A DNA stretch of 64,000 bases. Source: Sorangium cellulosum So ce56 (lineage in GTDB: Bacteria > Myxococcota_A > Polyangia > Polyangiales > Polyangiaceae). Position numbers and translations under genes: made by a program. Each line of letters starts with the position of its first letter. The first letter of the stretch is position 1. The stretch is taken from contig NC_010162.1 of the NCBI RefSeq assembly GCF_000067165.1, forward strand, positions 8,811,001-8,875,000, written 5' to 3'. Of the stretch, positions 21,691 through 30,213 are shown piece after piece. Under the pieces are notes generated by a model that was given only the letters and a program-made list of their open reading frames with translations, had not been told where the DNA came from and made no database searches.

Positions 21691-22626
21691 ATGCGCCCCC
21701 GGCCCAGCACGCTGCTGATGATCACCAGCCTGATCCTCGCGTCGCCGCCGGCGCTCGCCGGCGACGCGGCGGACACCGCCGGCGGCGCCGCGGACGAGAA
21801 GGCGCGGCGCGACGCCCGGGAGCTCGTGTACCTGGGCGACGAGCTCTTCATCCTGAGGCGGTACGCGGAGGCGCTCCGCGCCTACCAGCGCGCCGAGCAG
21901 CTCGTCCGCGTGCCCTCGACTTCCATCGAGGTGGCGAAGGCGCTCGCCGCGATCGGCCGGCTCAGCGAGGCGCGCGAGCTCGCGGCCACGATCGCCTCGT
22001 CGCGCGCGCTCCCCGGGGAGCCCTGGCCGTTCATGCAGGCGCGGCGCCGCGCCGACGCCCTGCGCGACGAGCTCGACGACCGCATCCCTCGGCTGAAGGT
22101 GCGGCTCGTGCCGAGCCCCGCCGGGGCCAGGCTCCGGATCGACGGCCAGGAGGTGAAGGCCTCCTCGGAGGGGACCCTGATCGATCCCGGCAACCACTGG
22201 GTCGAGGTCGAGGCCGACGGCTACGCCGGCGCCCGGCAGCGGGTCTACGTCCCGGAGCGGGAGATCACGGCGATCGACGTCACGCTCACCCCGGAGCCCC
22301 GCCCGGACGGCGTCTCTCCGTGGGCCATCGGCGGGTTCGTGGCCTCGGGCGCCGGGCTGGCGGTGGGGCTCGGCGTGGGCGCGGCCTACCTGAGCGCGAG
22401 GAGCGACCTCGCCGAGGCGTGCCGGCAGGGCGCCTCGGGTTGCTCCGCCGATGCGCGAGGCGACGCGAACGCCCTGGGTTGGGTCTCGAACGTGGGGTTC
22501 GGCCTCGCCATCGCCGGCGCGGCCGTCGGCGGCATCACCCTGGGCCTGGAGCGCTCGAAGACCCCGGCCTCGAGCGTCACCTGGGCGGTCGGTCCGGGCT
22601 ACATCAGCATGCGAGGGACGCTGTGA
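21691..22626 (+). CDS. PEGA-domain exported protein with TPR-like N-part
   Basis: A 311-residue protein: signal peptide (LLMITSLILASPPALAG), a TPR-like helical region (LGDELFILRRYAEALRAYQRAEQL), a PEGA domain (VRLVPSPAGARLRIDGQEV to ITAIDVTLTPEP), then a hydrophobic Gly-rich stretch (IGGFVASGAGLAVGLGVGAAY) and a second one near the end. This architecture recurs in myxobacteria beside kinases. A strong AGGAGAGGAG site precedes the ATG. It overlaps the next gene by four bases (GTGA). A similar architecture is found at 29108-30196. Confidence 0.8.
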   Translation: MRPRPSTLLMITSLILASPPALAGDAADTAGGAADEKARRDARELVYLGDELFILRRYAEALRAYQRAEQLVRVPSTSIEVAKALAAIGRLSEARELAATIASSRALPGEPWPFMQARRRADALRDELDDRIPRLKVRLVPSPAGARLRIDGQEVKASSEGTLIDPGNHWVEVEADGYAGARQRVYVPEREITAIDVTLTPEPRPDGVSPWAIGGFVASGAGLAVGLGVGAAYLSARSDLAEACRQGASGCSADARGDANALGWVSNVGFGLAIAGAAVGGITLGLERSKTPASSVTWAVGPGYISMRGTL

Positions 22627-23300
22627 GGGCGCGCCGCGCTGCCGCCTGCATGTTCGCCGCGTGGGTCGCCGGGTGTCAGGTCGTCGCCCCGCTGCCCGAC
22701 GCCGAGGACGGCGAGACCTCGGCCGCGGGCGACGGCATCGACAGCGGCGCCGCCGCGGGCGACGCCGGCGATGGGAGCCCGGCGAGCTGGGTTCCGCCCG
22801 CGCAGGAGGCCGGCCCGTGCGAGATCGCCGCGTGCTCGGCGCACTGCGCCCGATCGATGGATCTCTGCGAGCTCACGCCGCAGTACCCGTCCGTCGAGGC
22901 GTGCTGCACCGTCTGCGAGGCGATGCCGTCGCCCGAGGGGTATGCCGGGTGCCGCGCGGCGGAGACCGGCGATCCCGCCGGCTGCACCGCGGCCGGGCCG
23001 CTCGGCCCGGAGGGCGGCGCCGGCTGCGTCGGGCGGTGCGAGGCGATGTGCACGCTCTACGCGGCCGTGTGCCCGATCGAGCTCGCGGACATCGCGGCCT
23101 GCGAGGCCCTCTGCGCGGCCTTGCCGGCGCCGCAGGTGTTCGAGGCGTGCGGCCCGCTCGCGGCCGAGGGGTCGCTCGGGTGCAGCACGCAGCAGATCTA
23201 CGCCGCGCTCGGAGCGGTCGACAAGAAGGCGCGCGACAAGGTGTGCCGCGACATCCTGGAAGGCCGCTGCCCGAAGCCGGCGTGCACGGCCGGCGACTAG
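22623..23300 (+). CDS. Cys-rich lipoprotein
   Basis: A 225-residue protein starting with GTG inside the previous stop (GTGA). The signal MFAAWVAGC gives a lipobox (VAGC). A disordered Asp/Gly/Ala linker is followed by a domain with about 20 Cys, including CSAHCARSMDLC, CCTVCEAM, CVGRCEAMCTLYAAVC and CEALCAAL. The repeated CxxxC-x6-C units resemble each other and suggest an internal duplication. Third gene of the kinase-PEGA-lipoprotein operon. Function unknown. Confidence 0.65.
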   Translation: MRARRAAACMFAAWVAGCQVVAPLPDAEDGETSAAGDGIDSGAAAGDAGDGSPASWVPPAQEAGPCEIAACSAHCARSMDLCELTPQYPSVEACCTVCEAMPSPEGYAGCRAAETGDPAGCTAAGPLGPEGGAGCVGRCEAMCTLYAAVCPIELADIAACEALCAALPAPQVFEACGPLAAEGSLGCSTQQIYAALGAVDKKARDKVCRDILEGRCPKPACTAGD

Positions 23301-23424
23301 CTCAATCCCGCCTCGCCAACCGCGCCGCGAGCGGGGGAGTCTGCCTGCTCTCCGCCGGTGCGTTCGCCTGGGCAGCCGATCCTTGGGAGCGAGAAGCGCT
23401 CGCCGCGGAGGCGGGCGGCGACGT

Positions 23425-24369
23425 TTAGCCGGTAGGCGCCGTGCCGTTCGGTGCAGCGCCGGGCACGGCGGGCGCTGCTGTGCCGTTCAGCGCAGCAGGC
23501 GCCGCCGTGCCGTTCGGCGCTGCGGGGGTCGCAGCGCTGGGCGTCGCCGGTTCAGCCGGCGACTCGCCGCCCGGGGCGGCGACGGTGTCGCTGTGCGCCG
23601 TCGCGCGGCCAGTGCGGCCCTTGTAGAGAGAGGGAGCGATCGTATCGGCGTCCTCCTCGTCCCAGCGCAGGTACGCGACGGCGCGGCGGGTCTGGTCGTA
23701 GGCGTGGACGAGCAGCGAGAACGCCCGCGCCCTCCTGTCCGCGGCCTCGGTCGGCCCGGGGCCTTTGCCGTGCTCCCGCACGCCGAGGGCCGCGAGCAGC
23801 TGCGGCCCGATCTCCCCGGCGCGCCTCACCTCCTCCTCGGTCGCCGCCGTCTTGTTGGCGACCTCCGCCCAGCTCGCGGTGAACAGCGCCGAGAGCGCGA
23901 CCAGGTCGTTCGCCATGTCGATGTGCCCCAGCCCCGCGCGGATCTCCGCGACCGTGTCCGCGTCGAGCAGGCCGCGCCGGGCCAGCGCCTCGGCGTCGCT
24001 CAGCAGGTTCTCGCGCAGCGGGGCCGCCTCCGCGAGCAGCGGTTTCAGCGCGTTCTCGGCGCCTCCGCTCGACAGCCACGCGAGGTGCGCGTACCACGCG
24101 GCCAGCGCGTAGGTCTCGAGCCGGTCGAGCAACGCGACATCGTGCGTCGGCACGTGCTCCACGATGGCGGAGCGCAGCGCGAGGAGGCCGGGAAGCACGC
24201 CCAGCACCTGGGAGACGACCCGGGGGATATCGAGGTTGATGGCGATCAGCCGATCCGGGCTCAGCGCCTCGATCTCGGGCAGGATCTTGTCGAACGCCGC
24301 CGCCGCCTGGGGCGGGGCCGCGGGCTTCTTGGGAGCGGGCTTCTTCTTGAGCGGAGAAGGCTTCGTCAT
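23425..24369 (-). CDS. Hypothetical helical protein with NGTAAPA-repeat tail
   Basis: A 314-residue soluble protein without a signal peptide. The N-terminus is Lys/Pro/Ala-rich (SPLKKKPAPKKPAAPP), the middle 200 residues are predicted helical (ILPEIEALSPDRLIAINLDIPRVV and later helices), and the tail repeats PNGTAAPAALNGTAAPAVP. I do not recognise a family by name. The tail repeat is visible in the DNA as GTGCCGTTCGGCGC-type units at 23440-23520. Start ATG at 24369 with GAGAGG upstream. Confidence 0.55.
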   Translation of the reverse strand: MTKPSPLKKKPAPKKPAAPPQAAAAFDKILPEIEALSPDRLIAINLDIPRVVSQVLGVLPGLLALRSAIVEHVPTHDVALLDRLETYALAAWYAHLAWLSSGGAENALKPLLAEAAPLRENLLSDAEALARRGLLDADTVAEIRAGLGHIDMANDLVALSALFTASWAEVANKTAATEEEVRRAGEIGPQLLAALGVREHGKGPGPTEAADRRARAFSLLVHAYDQTRRAVAYLRWDEEDADTIAPSLYKGRTGRATAHSDTVAAPGGESPAEPATPSAATPAAPNGTAAPAALNGTAAPAVPGAAPNGTAPTG

Positions 24370-24583
24370 GAGGGGATGACCTCTCGTTGTTCGTCGTCGC
24401 GGAGCAGCGGAGAACAGGTACGACGCGCTCCACCCCCGCACGCTGGACGTGTTGAGAACGTCAGGCGCACGCCGGACGTTCCGGGCAGGGATAATCACCC
24501 CCGCGCACCCGTCAATCGACCTGCCGGCTGATTTTCTGACGGCGTGCCGCCGGGTGGTGGTCAACTTTGCCCAGAGAGAGTCC

Positions 24584-24645
24584 ACATGAAGGCAGGAAGG
24601 CGGGAAGATCATTCATGTTTTCTTCCCGCCTTCCTGCCTTCATGT
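24584..24645. repeat. Perfect 25-bp inverted repeat (hairpin)
   Basis: The arms 24584-24608 and 24621-24645 are perfectly complementary (ACATGAAGGCAGGAAGG... and its reverse complement) around a 12-base loop. It is followed closely by a second inverted repeat at 24654-24683. It lies more than 200 bases upstream of the gene at 23425-24369 and at the left border of a repeat-rich region. Confidence 0.9.
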
Positions 24646-24653
24646 TCCAATTT

Positions 24654-24683
24654 GATCACGACCTGCCGCCGCTCGTCGTGATC
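24654..24683. repeat. Second hairpin: GATCACGAC inverted repeat
   Basis: GATCACGAC at 24654-24662 pairs perfectly with GTCGTGATC at 24675-24683 across a 12-base loop. It stands eight bases after the 25-bp hairpin. There is no T-run to mark it as a terminator. Confidence 0.75.
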
Positions 24684-24799
24684 TTGCGTCATGGACTGGG
24701 CCCCGCGAGGCTCGCGAGAAGTCGCCTGAAGGTGTCATGTGCCCGGCGCGTGGCGGGGTGGCGTCGAGTGTGCTGCTCTCGTCACGGCGTCTGGCAGCT

Positions 24800-25330
24800 G
24801 TCAGCACGCATGTCGGCACGCACCGTGCCATCCACGTGTGGCGGTTCGCGGCCGACCGTTTCCGTTGCCGGGAGGGCTGCCCGGCAGCCTCCCCCAGACC
24901 GTTTCCCTTGCTGGGAGGGCTGCCCGGCAGCCTCCCCCAGACCGTCTCCGTTGCCGGCAGGGCTGCCGGCTGCCTCCCCCACACCGTTTCCGTTGCCGGC
25001 AGGGCTGCCGGCTGCCTCCCCCACACCGTTTCCGTTGCCAGCAGGGCTGCCGGCTGCCTCCCCCACACCGTTTCCGTTGCCAGCAGGGCTGCCGGCTGCC
25101 TCCCCCACACCGTTTCCGTTGCCAGCAGGGCTGCCGGCTGCCTCCCCCCACACCGTTTCCGTTGCCAGCAGGGCTGCCGGCTGCCTCCCCCACACCGTTT
25201 CCGTTGCCAGCAGGGCTGCCGGCTGCCTCCCCCAGACTCGACCGATCCGCCGATCGACAGGCCGTTGAAGCGGCCGGCGATCGCCTTGCCCAGGTCTTCG
25301 ATCTCGAGCATGGCGTCGACAAGGACAACG
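24800..25330 (+). repeat. Dispersed repeat block expanded by a minisatellite
   Basis: The sequence on both sides of the array here (GTGTGGCGGTTCGCGGCCGACCG before, CTCGACCGATCCGCCGATCGACAGG after) recurs at 28300-28450, where only one array unit is present. The block is part of an unidentified mobile or repeated element; I see no intact gene in it. Confidence 0.7.
24855..25235 (+). repeat. Minisatellite, nine tandem units of 42-43 bp
   Basis: Units begin ACCGTTTCCGTTGCC at 24855, 24898, 24941, 24983, 25025, 25067, 25109, 25152 and 25194. Six units are 42 bp and three are 43 bp, the extra base shifting the frame. The two leftmost units are the most diverged (CCCGGCAG in place of CCGGCTG), the central ones are nearly identical. 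There are no spacers between units. All frames stay open because the unit is 14 codons long; no real protein is implied. Confidence 0.93.
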
Positions 25331-25497
25331 AGCCCGAGGCCGCGCTGTGCGCCTCCGCCGTCTCCGGACGAGAGCCGCCCGCCGGACCGCAATGGCGTCG
25401 TGGGCTGTCGCCGCTCTTGCCGAGCGCACTCGCGTACGAAAAGCCGCTGTGCGCCTCGCTGGATGGATTCACCTTGCACGCGGCGACACGCGCCGGC

Positions 25498-26045
25498 GCG
25501 CACCATGCCGCATCGAGGGAGGCGCTCTTGCGCTACGTCCTGAGACCCCCGATCGCACAGGAGCGCGTCGAGCTGCAACAGGACGGCCTGGTGCGGCGGT
25601 CGCTCGAGCGCGCCTTTGCCGACCGGACCGTCGCGGTCGATATGGACCCGCTCTCGCTCCTGTGCCGGCTCGCGGCCAGCGTCCCGCCGCCGCGGTTTCA
25701 CACGATCAAGTACGCGGGGGTGCTCGCGTCGGCTAGCCGCCCACGTTGGCGCGCAAGCTGATCGGACCGCGCCCTGCGAAGCCGCAACAGCCCGCGAAGG
25801 CGGACGACGAGCCCCCTCCCAGACGCAAGCGGGGCGGCTACCGGGCGGTCGACGACCCGCGCCGAGCTTCTGCGCCGCACGTTGGCGCTCGATGTCCTCG
25901 AGTGCCCGGCCTGCAAGGGCAGGATGAAGCTCGTCGCCATGATCACCGAACCGAGCAACATCGCCCGCTTCCTCACCGCGCTCGGTGAGCCGACCGACGT
26001 TCCAGGCCGCTCACCCAGCGCCGACGCGGCGGCCGCCGTACTGGG
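25498..26045 (+). pseudogene. IS91-family transposase remnant, frameshifted
   Basis: Plus-strand fragments carry IS91-type transposase C-terminal sequence: LLRYVLRPPIAQERVELQQDGLVRRSLER, VPPPRFHTIKYAGVLA (25500-25740), then in another frame RRKRGGYRAV and LDVLECPACKGRMKLVAMITEPSNIARFLTALGEP (25885-25990). The CPxC motif is intact. The catalytic HUH and Tyr region is missing, and at least two frame changes are needed to read through. Related remnants are at 35140-35430, 46230-46520 and 51500-51715. Confidence 0.8.
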
Positions 26046-26423
26046 GGTTCGGGGCGCAGGGCGCCGCAGGCGACCCGGAGCCCCGAGCGTTGAAGAGCAG
26101 GTTCGGGGCGCAGGGCGCCGCAGGCGACCCGGAGCCCCGAGCGTTGAAGAGCAGGTTCGGGGCGCAGGGCGCCGCAGGCGACCCGGAGCCCCGAGCGTTG
26201 AAGAGCAGGTTCGGGGCGCAGGGCGCCGCAGGCGACCCGGAGCCCCGAGCGTTGAAGAGCAGGTTCGGGGCGCAGGGCGCCGCAGGCGACCCGGAGCCCC
26301 GAGCGTTGAAGAGCAGGTTCGGGGCGCAGGGCGCCGCAGGCGACCCGGAGCCCCGAGCGTTGAAGAGCAGGTTCGGGGCGCAGGGCGCCGCAGGCGACCC
26401 GGAGCCCCGAGCGTTGAAGAGCA
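26046..26423 (+). repeat. Minisatellite, seven perfect tandem units of 54 bp
   Basis: The unit begins GGTTCGGGGCGCAGGGCGCC and ends GTTGAAGAGCA; seven copies are arranged head to tail, apparently without differences. It lies just past the transposase CPxC region. The same unit is present once at 35290-35345 and as a partial unit at about 38645-38672, each followed by CCGTCCTGCGC. So a single unit is the ancestral state and this array arose by local amplification. Perfect identity suggests recent expansion. Confidence 0.95.
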
Positions 26424-26660
26424 CCGTCCTGCGCCGCAAGGCGCTCGGCGACGCCCCATAGCCGCCAGAACATCCCGGGCCAGACCAACGCCCGGAGGGC
26501 GACGTGTGCCCGCAGCACGCCGATGCGCCCCTTGGCGCGCTCTGCGCCGCGCGGGGCCCGCTCTTTCGACCCATGAACGAGGCGTCGCGACACGCGCGGT
26601 CCCGCCACTTCGGTTCGCCGCGCCACACTTCTTCGCGCAGCGATCCGGCTTCTTTTACCT
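26424..26660 (+). mobile_element. 3' terminal segment of the IS91-like element
   Basis: The sequence from CCGTCCTGCGCCGCAAGGCG through CATCCCGGGCCAGACCAACG to CGATCCGGCTTCTTTTACC recurs at 46323-46508 almost base for base, at 38672-38780 in part, and its last 50 bases at 45085-45127. It contains no gene and is best read as the non-coding terminal part of the element. Confidence 0.7.
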
Positions 26661-26667
26661 ACGCGCC

Positions 26668-26829
26668 TGGGGCCAGGTCTTCCCGCACGCCGCCTGCGTC
26701 GTCACGCTCGTCGACCGGCTCGTGCACCGCGCCGAGGTGATCGAAATCGAGGCCGAGAGCTACCGGCTCAAGGAAGCCAAGGAGCTGAGCGCCATCCGCA
26801 CCAAGCAGCGCCGCGCCAAGAAGCACTGA
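26668..26829 (+). pseudogene. istB: IS21-family IstB ATPase C-terminal fragment
   Basis: The in-frame sequence ACVVTLVDRLVHRAEVIEIEAESYRLKEAKE is the C-terminus of IstB, the AAA+ helper of IS21 transposition. The Walker motifs and the partner IstA are missing. It joins directly to the IS91-like 3' segment, so one element has inserted in or recombined with the other. The frame ends at 26829. Confidence 0.8.
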
Positions 26830-26837
26830 GCGGCCTC

Positions 26838-26941
26838 TTCACCGGTGAACTTCACCGGCATCGGACGCGGATTTCACCGGTGAACGTCACCAGCATCCGG
26901 CATGGTCTTCACCGGCATCGGATGCGGATTTCACCGGTGAA
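26838..26941. repeat. IS21-type terminal repeats (TTCACCGGTGAA)
   Basis: The perfect 12-base palindrome TTCACCGGTGAA occurs at 26838, 26873 and 26930, joined by two copies of CACCGGCATCGGAYGCGGAT. Multiple short repeats immediately after istB are typical of the right end of IS21-family elements, where IstA binds. Beyond 26960 I see nothing until the gene at 27384. Confidence 0.65.
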
Positions 26942-27242
26942 CTTCACCGAATTCCCGCGGGTTGCTGAGATCATCTACAGCGCCGCATCCCCTTTCATCT
27001 CAACCTCCCCTCACACCCGCGAACGGCAGCACCCGCACGCGACCCAACGTGGGAACCGATAGCGTTCGGGTTCGACGCCGCGTAGCTGAGCACACGACCC
27101 GCCCCCGTCATGGCGAGCGCACGCCGCCGTCGTCGAGGCACGGCTGCGCCCGGAGCACGCCGCCCCAGCCCTGCGACGGAGCAAGCGGGGGTCTGATGGG
27201 CCAAAACAAAAAACAGCTCGCCAGGCGCCGTCCCCGCGGGGC

Positions 27243-27272
27243 TTGACACGGGCGCAAGTTCTACGGTTTCCT
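27243..27272 (+). promoter_or_regulatory. Possible promoter (-35 TTGACA)
   Basis: A consensus TTGACA at 27243-27248 is followed after 18 bases by TTTCCT, a poor -10. It lies about 110 bases upstream of the lipoprotein gene at 27384. Confidence 0.25.
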
Positions 27273-27383
27273 ATCCGCCGAGCTTCGCGCCGATGCGTTT
27301 CACTTCTCCGAGTCCCACATGCCGGGTAAGGAATAGGCCCCCTGGGTTGGGCCGAGCGTCGCTTTAACTCGAGGTATCCTGAA

Positions 27384-28193
27384 ATGAAGGCTTGGCGAAT
27401 GCGCTTTGCATTGGTTCTCGGTCTAGCCCTCTCCGCAGGCGCGTGCAGCGGCGAATCCAGCGGCACGAGCAACGACGGGCAGCCCCCGCGCTCCGCTGGG
27501 ACGTTGGGAGGGAGCGAGGTCACGTATCGCAAGATCGACCGCGCCGAGTGGGAAGCCACGTGGAACGGTCGGGACATGGTTCGTCTTCGCACGGACGAAG
27601 GCCTGACCCTTTTGCTTCTGAGCGGCGCTCGCCCGACGCCAGGCGTCACGAACGAAGCCGTGAACGTCGAAATGGGCCTCTTGCGCGTGCCCTCGCCGAG
27701 TGGTGACCGCTGGTACTGCGTCGGCGGAGGCAGCTACCAGTTTTCCGATTTCCTTGGCTCCGATGCGCTCGTCGACTTGAGCGGGCTTAGTGCCCTCGAG
27801 CCGTCGGGCAACTTTCAGCTCGGTGTGACGTTCGACAGTGGAAGCGACACGGTGTCCTTCGACGGCAGCTTTCCGACCATCCAAGGTTCGGTCTTCGTCG
27901 ATCGGCCGTCGCCGGATGCGTTCGTGTTCAACGGGCCGCAGGGCAACCACTACGTTTCCATCTTCAAAGATGGCGATGTGAGCACCCAGGCCCTGTCGGG
28001 TGGCTACGTCGTCACCTTGGGTTTCCTAGCGGGCACGCTCGACGATTCGCTGGGTGTCGCGTACACGCGCACGGCCATCGAAACGACATCGGGAGCGACG
28101 GTTGCCCTGAACCTCGAGACGCTCACCGATACCTTGAGGTGTCCAGGAGCGACGAAGGTCGAGGGCTCGCTTCACTTCAGCCCGCCGCCGTGA
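27384..28193 (+). CDS. Lipoprotein, unknown function
   Basis: A 269-residue protein with signal MRFALVLGLALSAGAC (lipobox SAGAC) and a Ser/Gly linker. The mature part is beta-rich (VTYRKIDRAEWEATW, YQFSDFLGS, NHYVSIFKDGDVSTQAL) with one Cys pair (WYC, RC). No family recognised. GAGG precedes the ATG by nine bases. GC is lower than in surrounding genes. It is isolated between an IS21 remnant and a dispersed repeat. Confidence 0.6.
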   Translation: MKAWRMRFALVLGLALSAGACSGESSGTSNDGQPPRSAGTLGGSEVTYRKIDRAEWEATWNGRDMVRLRTDEGLTLLLLSGARPTPGVTNEAVNVEMGLLRVPSPSGDRWYCVGGGSYQFSDFLGSDALVDLSGLSALEPSGNFQLGVTFDSGSDTVSFDGSFPTIQGSVFVDRPSPDAFVFNGPQGNHYVSIFKDGDVSTQALSGGYVVTLGFLAGTLDDSLGVAYTRTAIETTSGATVALNLETLTDTLRCPGATKVEGSLHFSPPP

Positions 28194-28299
28194 GAACAGG
28201 TCGACCTTCGTCACCTCAACGAGATGGGAAGTGGAGTGGACCTACGTCTCGAGCTCTCGCTCGCCTGAGGGCGCGCAGACACTCGTGTCAGCACGCACC

Positions 28300-28450
28300 A
28301 TGCCATTCGCGTGTGGCGGTTCGCGGCCGACCGTTTCCGTTGCCGGGAGGGCTGCCGGCTGCCTCCCCTCAGACTCGACCGATCCGCCAATCGACAGGCT
28401 CTTGAAGCGGCCGGCGATCGGCTTGCCCAGCTCTTCGATCTCGAGACACG
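28300..28450 (+). repeat. Single-unit copy of the 24.8-kb dispersed repeat
   Basis: From about 28300 to 28445 the sequence follows 24805-25310 closely, but with only one 42-bp unit. It lies between the lipoprotein gene and a broken ECF sigma gene. Confidence 0.75.
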
Positions 28451-28460
28451 CGCGACGCGA

Positions 28461-28892
28461 TCACCTCTGCGCCCCGATCGACCCGTGGCGCTCGCAGCGA
28501 ACCCGCCGGAGGAGCGCGTCGCGGTCCGCGGCGTTCTCTCCGCGACCACGACGCTCGCGGTGCTCGTGCAGGAGACGGCACGCCGAGAGCTGTTCCTCGG
28601 TGGTCCCGAGCTCGAGCATCTCCTGGAGGGGTGCGATCACCTCTTGCCGGCGGCGCGATCGCCGCCGGCTGTTGCGCACCACGTTTCTGACGAGCTGGTC
28701 CACATACGCCGCGGCGTCTCTCACCAGGCCGATGCGCGCGCGGTTCTCCAGGATGCGAAGCCACGCGTCCTGGAGTATGTCGTCGACGTCCTGAGCCGGC
28801 ACACGCATGGCGCGCGCGAGCCGGCGGAAGCGGTCGGAACCAAGCGTACCAGGGGCCGCGATGGCCAGGCTCGCCGAGGTGCTCACATCCAT
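28461..28892 (-). pseudogene. ECF sigma factor, region 2 only
   Basis: The minus-strand frame from 28892 encodes RNA polymerase sigma-70 region 2 (FRRLARAMRVPAQDVDDILQDAWLRILEN and AYVDQLVRNVVRNSRRRSRR). Region 4, which binds the -35 element, is not recognisable: the frame becomes low-complexity and stops at 28461, at the edge of the dispersed repeat. It is probably an ECF sigma gene cut by that element. It is divergent from the PEGA/lipoprotein operon at 29108, its possible former target. Confidence 0.55.
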
Positions 28893-29107
28893 GCACGTCC
28901 AGATGCTTCAGGCGCGAAAAGAGGTGACCCAATCGACCGGTGCGACGAAGAACGGTGCGCGAAGGTGCGTTCGCAGGGGGATAACGAGAAGGCCACGGCT
29001 CCGTGGAATCATTGCGCAGGCGACGTCAGATTGTTCATGCAAAAGCGCAGCGCTCGGTATCCACACGCGCTTGCCGGGCCGACAGCCTCGTTGATAACGT
29101 GGGCCGC

Positions 29108-30196
29108 ATGACGCTCTTGCGCTCGGCCCTGTCCGGGATTTGCCTTCTCGGCGTGCTGGGCAGCGGCATCGGGCTCGCGCGCGCAGCACCCGCGCAGCAG
29201 GGGCCCCGGGCGACCGAGAGCGCGGCAGCGATGAAGGCGCGCCAGAAGGCCCGGATTGCCTTCGGCGCACGGAAGTGGACCGAGGCGGAAGCGAGCTTCG
29301 AAGCCGTCCTGGCGGCGCCCGACGCCGCCGGAATGACCGCGGTGCAGCGGGCCGAGGTGCTCGGCTATCTCGGGCTTTGCGAGCTGGAGCAGGGCAAGCA
29401 CCGGGAGGCCGCCGAGCATCTCGGGCAGAGCCTCGAGCAGGACGCCGCGCTGAGTCGCGCGCTCCTCGACAGGTTCACGCGGGCGTTCAACAGGGCGATC
29501 GAGCACGTCGGCAGGATCTACGTGGCGGCCTCCCCGCCCGACGCCGAGATCCTCCTGGACGGGGAGCCCGTCGGCACGGGCGCCACGGTCCACGAGCTGT
29601 TCGTCGCGCCGGGGACGTACACGCTCCGAGCCCGGCTGTCGGGGCACGGGGAGGGCTCGCAGCGGGTCGAGGTCGATGCGGGGAAGACGGTCAGCGCGGC
29701 GCTGCAGCTCGTGCGCGCGGCCGACGCGCCCGCGCGCACGCCGGCTCCGGGCGCGAGGAAGAGCGAACCGGTCAAGCCGCAGGCCCCGGGGCCGGTGGCA
29801 TCGTGGCTCGGGCCGGCGCGTGTCGCCGGCATCGGTCTGACCACGGCGACGGCCTCCCTCGGCGCCCTGTTCATGGTCCGCGCGAGCGCATCCAACGGCG
29901 ATCTCAAGGAGCGCAACAGCAAGCTGGACGCGCTCGGGTTCACGCCGTGGGCGTGCCGCGAACCGTCGCCGCCTTCAGCGTGCAACGAGCTGGCGGTCCT
30001 CCGGCGAGAGCGAGATCAGTTCGCCGCCCTCGGCACGGCGATGGTGGTGGCGAGCGGCGTGGTCGGCGCGATGACGGTCGCCTCGTTCTTCACGGATTTC
30101 TCCTTTCTGCAGTCCGAGCCCACGGGAGCCCGCGTCGCGTTCTCGCCGGCCGCAACGCCAGGGCAGATCGGCCTCGTGGCGCACGGGGTGTGGTGA
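29108..30196 (+). CDS. PEGA-domain exported protein with TPR-like N-part
   Basis: A 362-residue protein: signal peptide (MTLLRSALSGICLLGVLGSGIGLARA), helical TPR-like repeats (ARIAFGARKWTEAEASFEAVL, LGYLGLCELEQGKHREAAEHL), a PEGA domain (IYVAASPPDAEILLDGEPVG to LRARLSGHGEG), then two hydrophobic segments flanking a loop with two Cys. It has the same plan as the protein at 21691-22626. Its stop overlaps a GTG in frame with the next gene. First gene of an operon with two Gly-rich lipoproteins. Confidence 0.78.
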   Translation: MTLLRSALSGICLLGVLGSGIGLARAAPAQQGPRATESAAAMKARQKARIAFGARKWTEAEASFEAVLAAPDAAGMTAVQRAEVLGYLGLCELEQGKHREAAEHLGQSLEQDAALSRALLDRFTRAFNRAIEHVGRIYVAASPPDAEILLDGEPVGTGATVHELFVAPGTYTLRARLSGHGEGSQRVEVDAGKTVSAALQLVRAADAPARTPAPGARKSEPVKPQAPGPVASWLGPARVAGIGLTTATASLGALFMVRASASNGDLKERNSKLDALGFTPWACREPSPPSACNELAVLRRERDQFAALGTAMVVASGVVGAMTVASFFTDFSFLQSEPTGARVAFSPAATPGQIGLVAHGVW

Positions 30197-30213
30197 TCCG
30201 AGGAGCCAGGGAC

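Noticed and set aside
24855..26423. CRISPR array
   Set aside because: Both arrays are contiguous tandem units with no unique spacers, and no cas genes are nearby.
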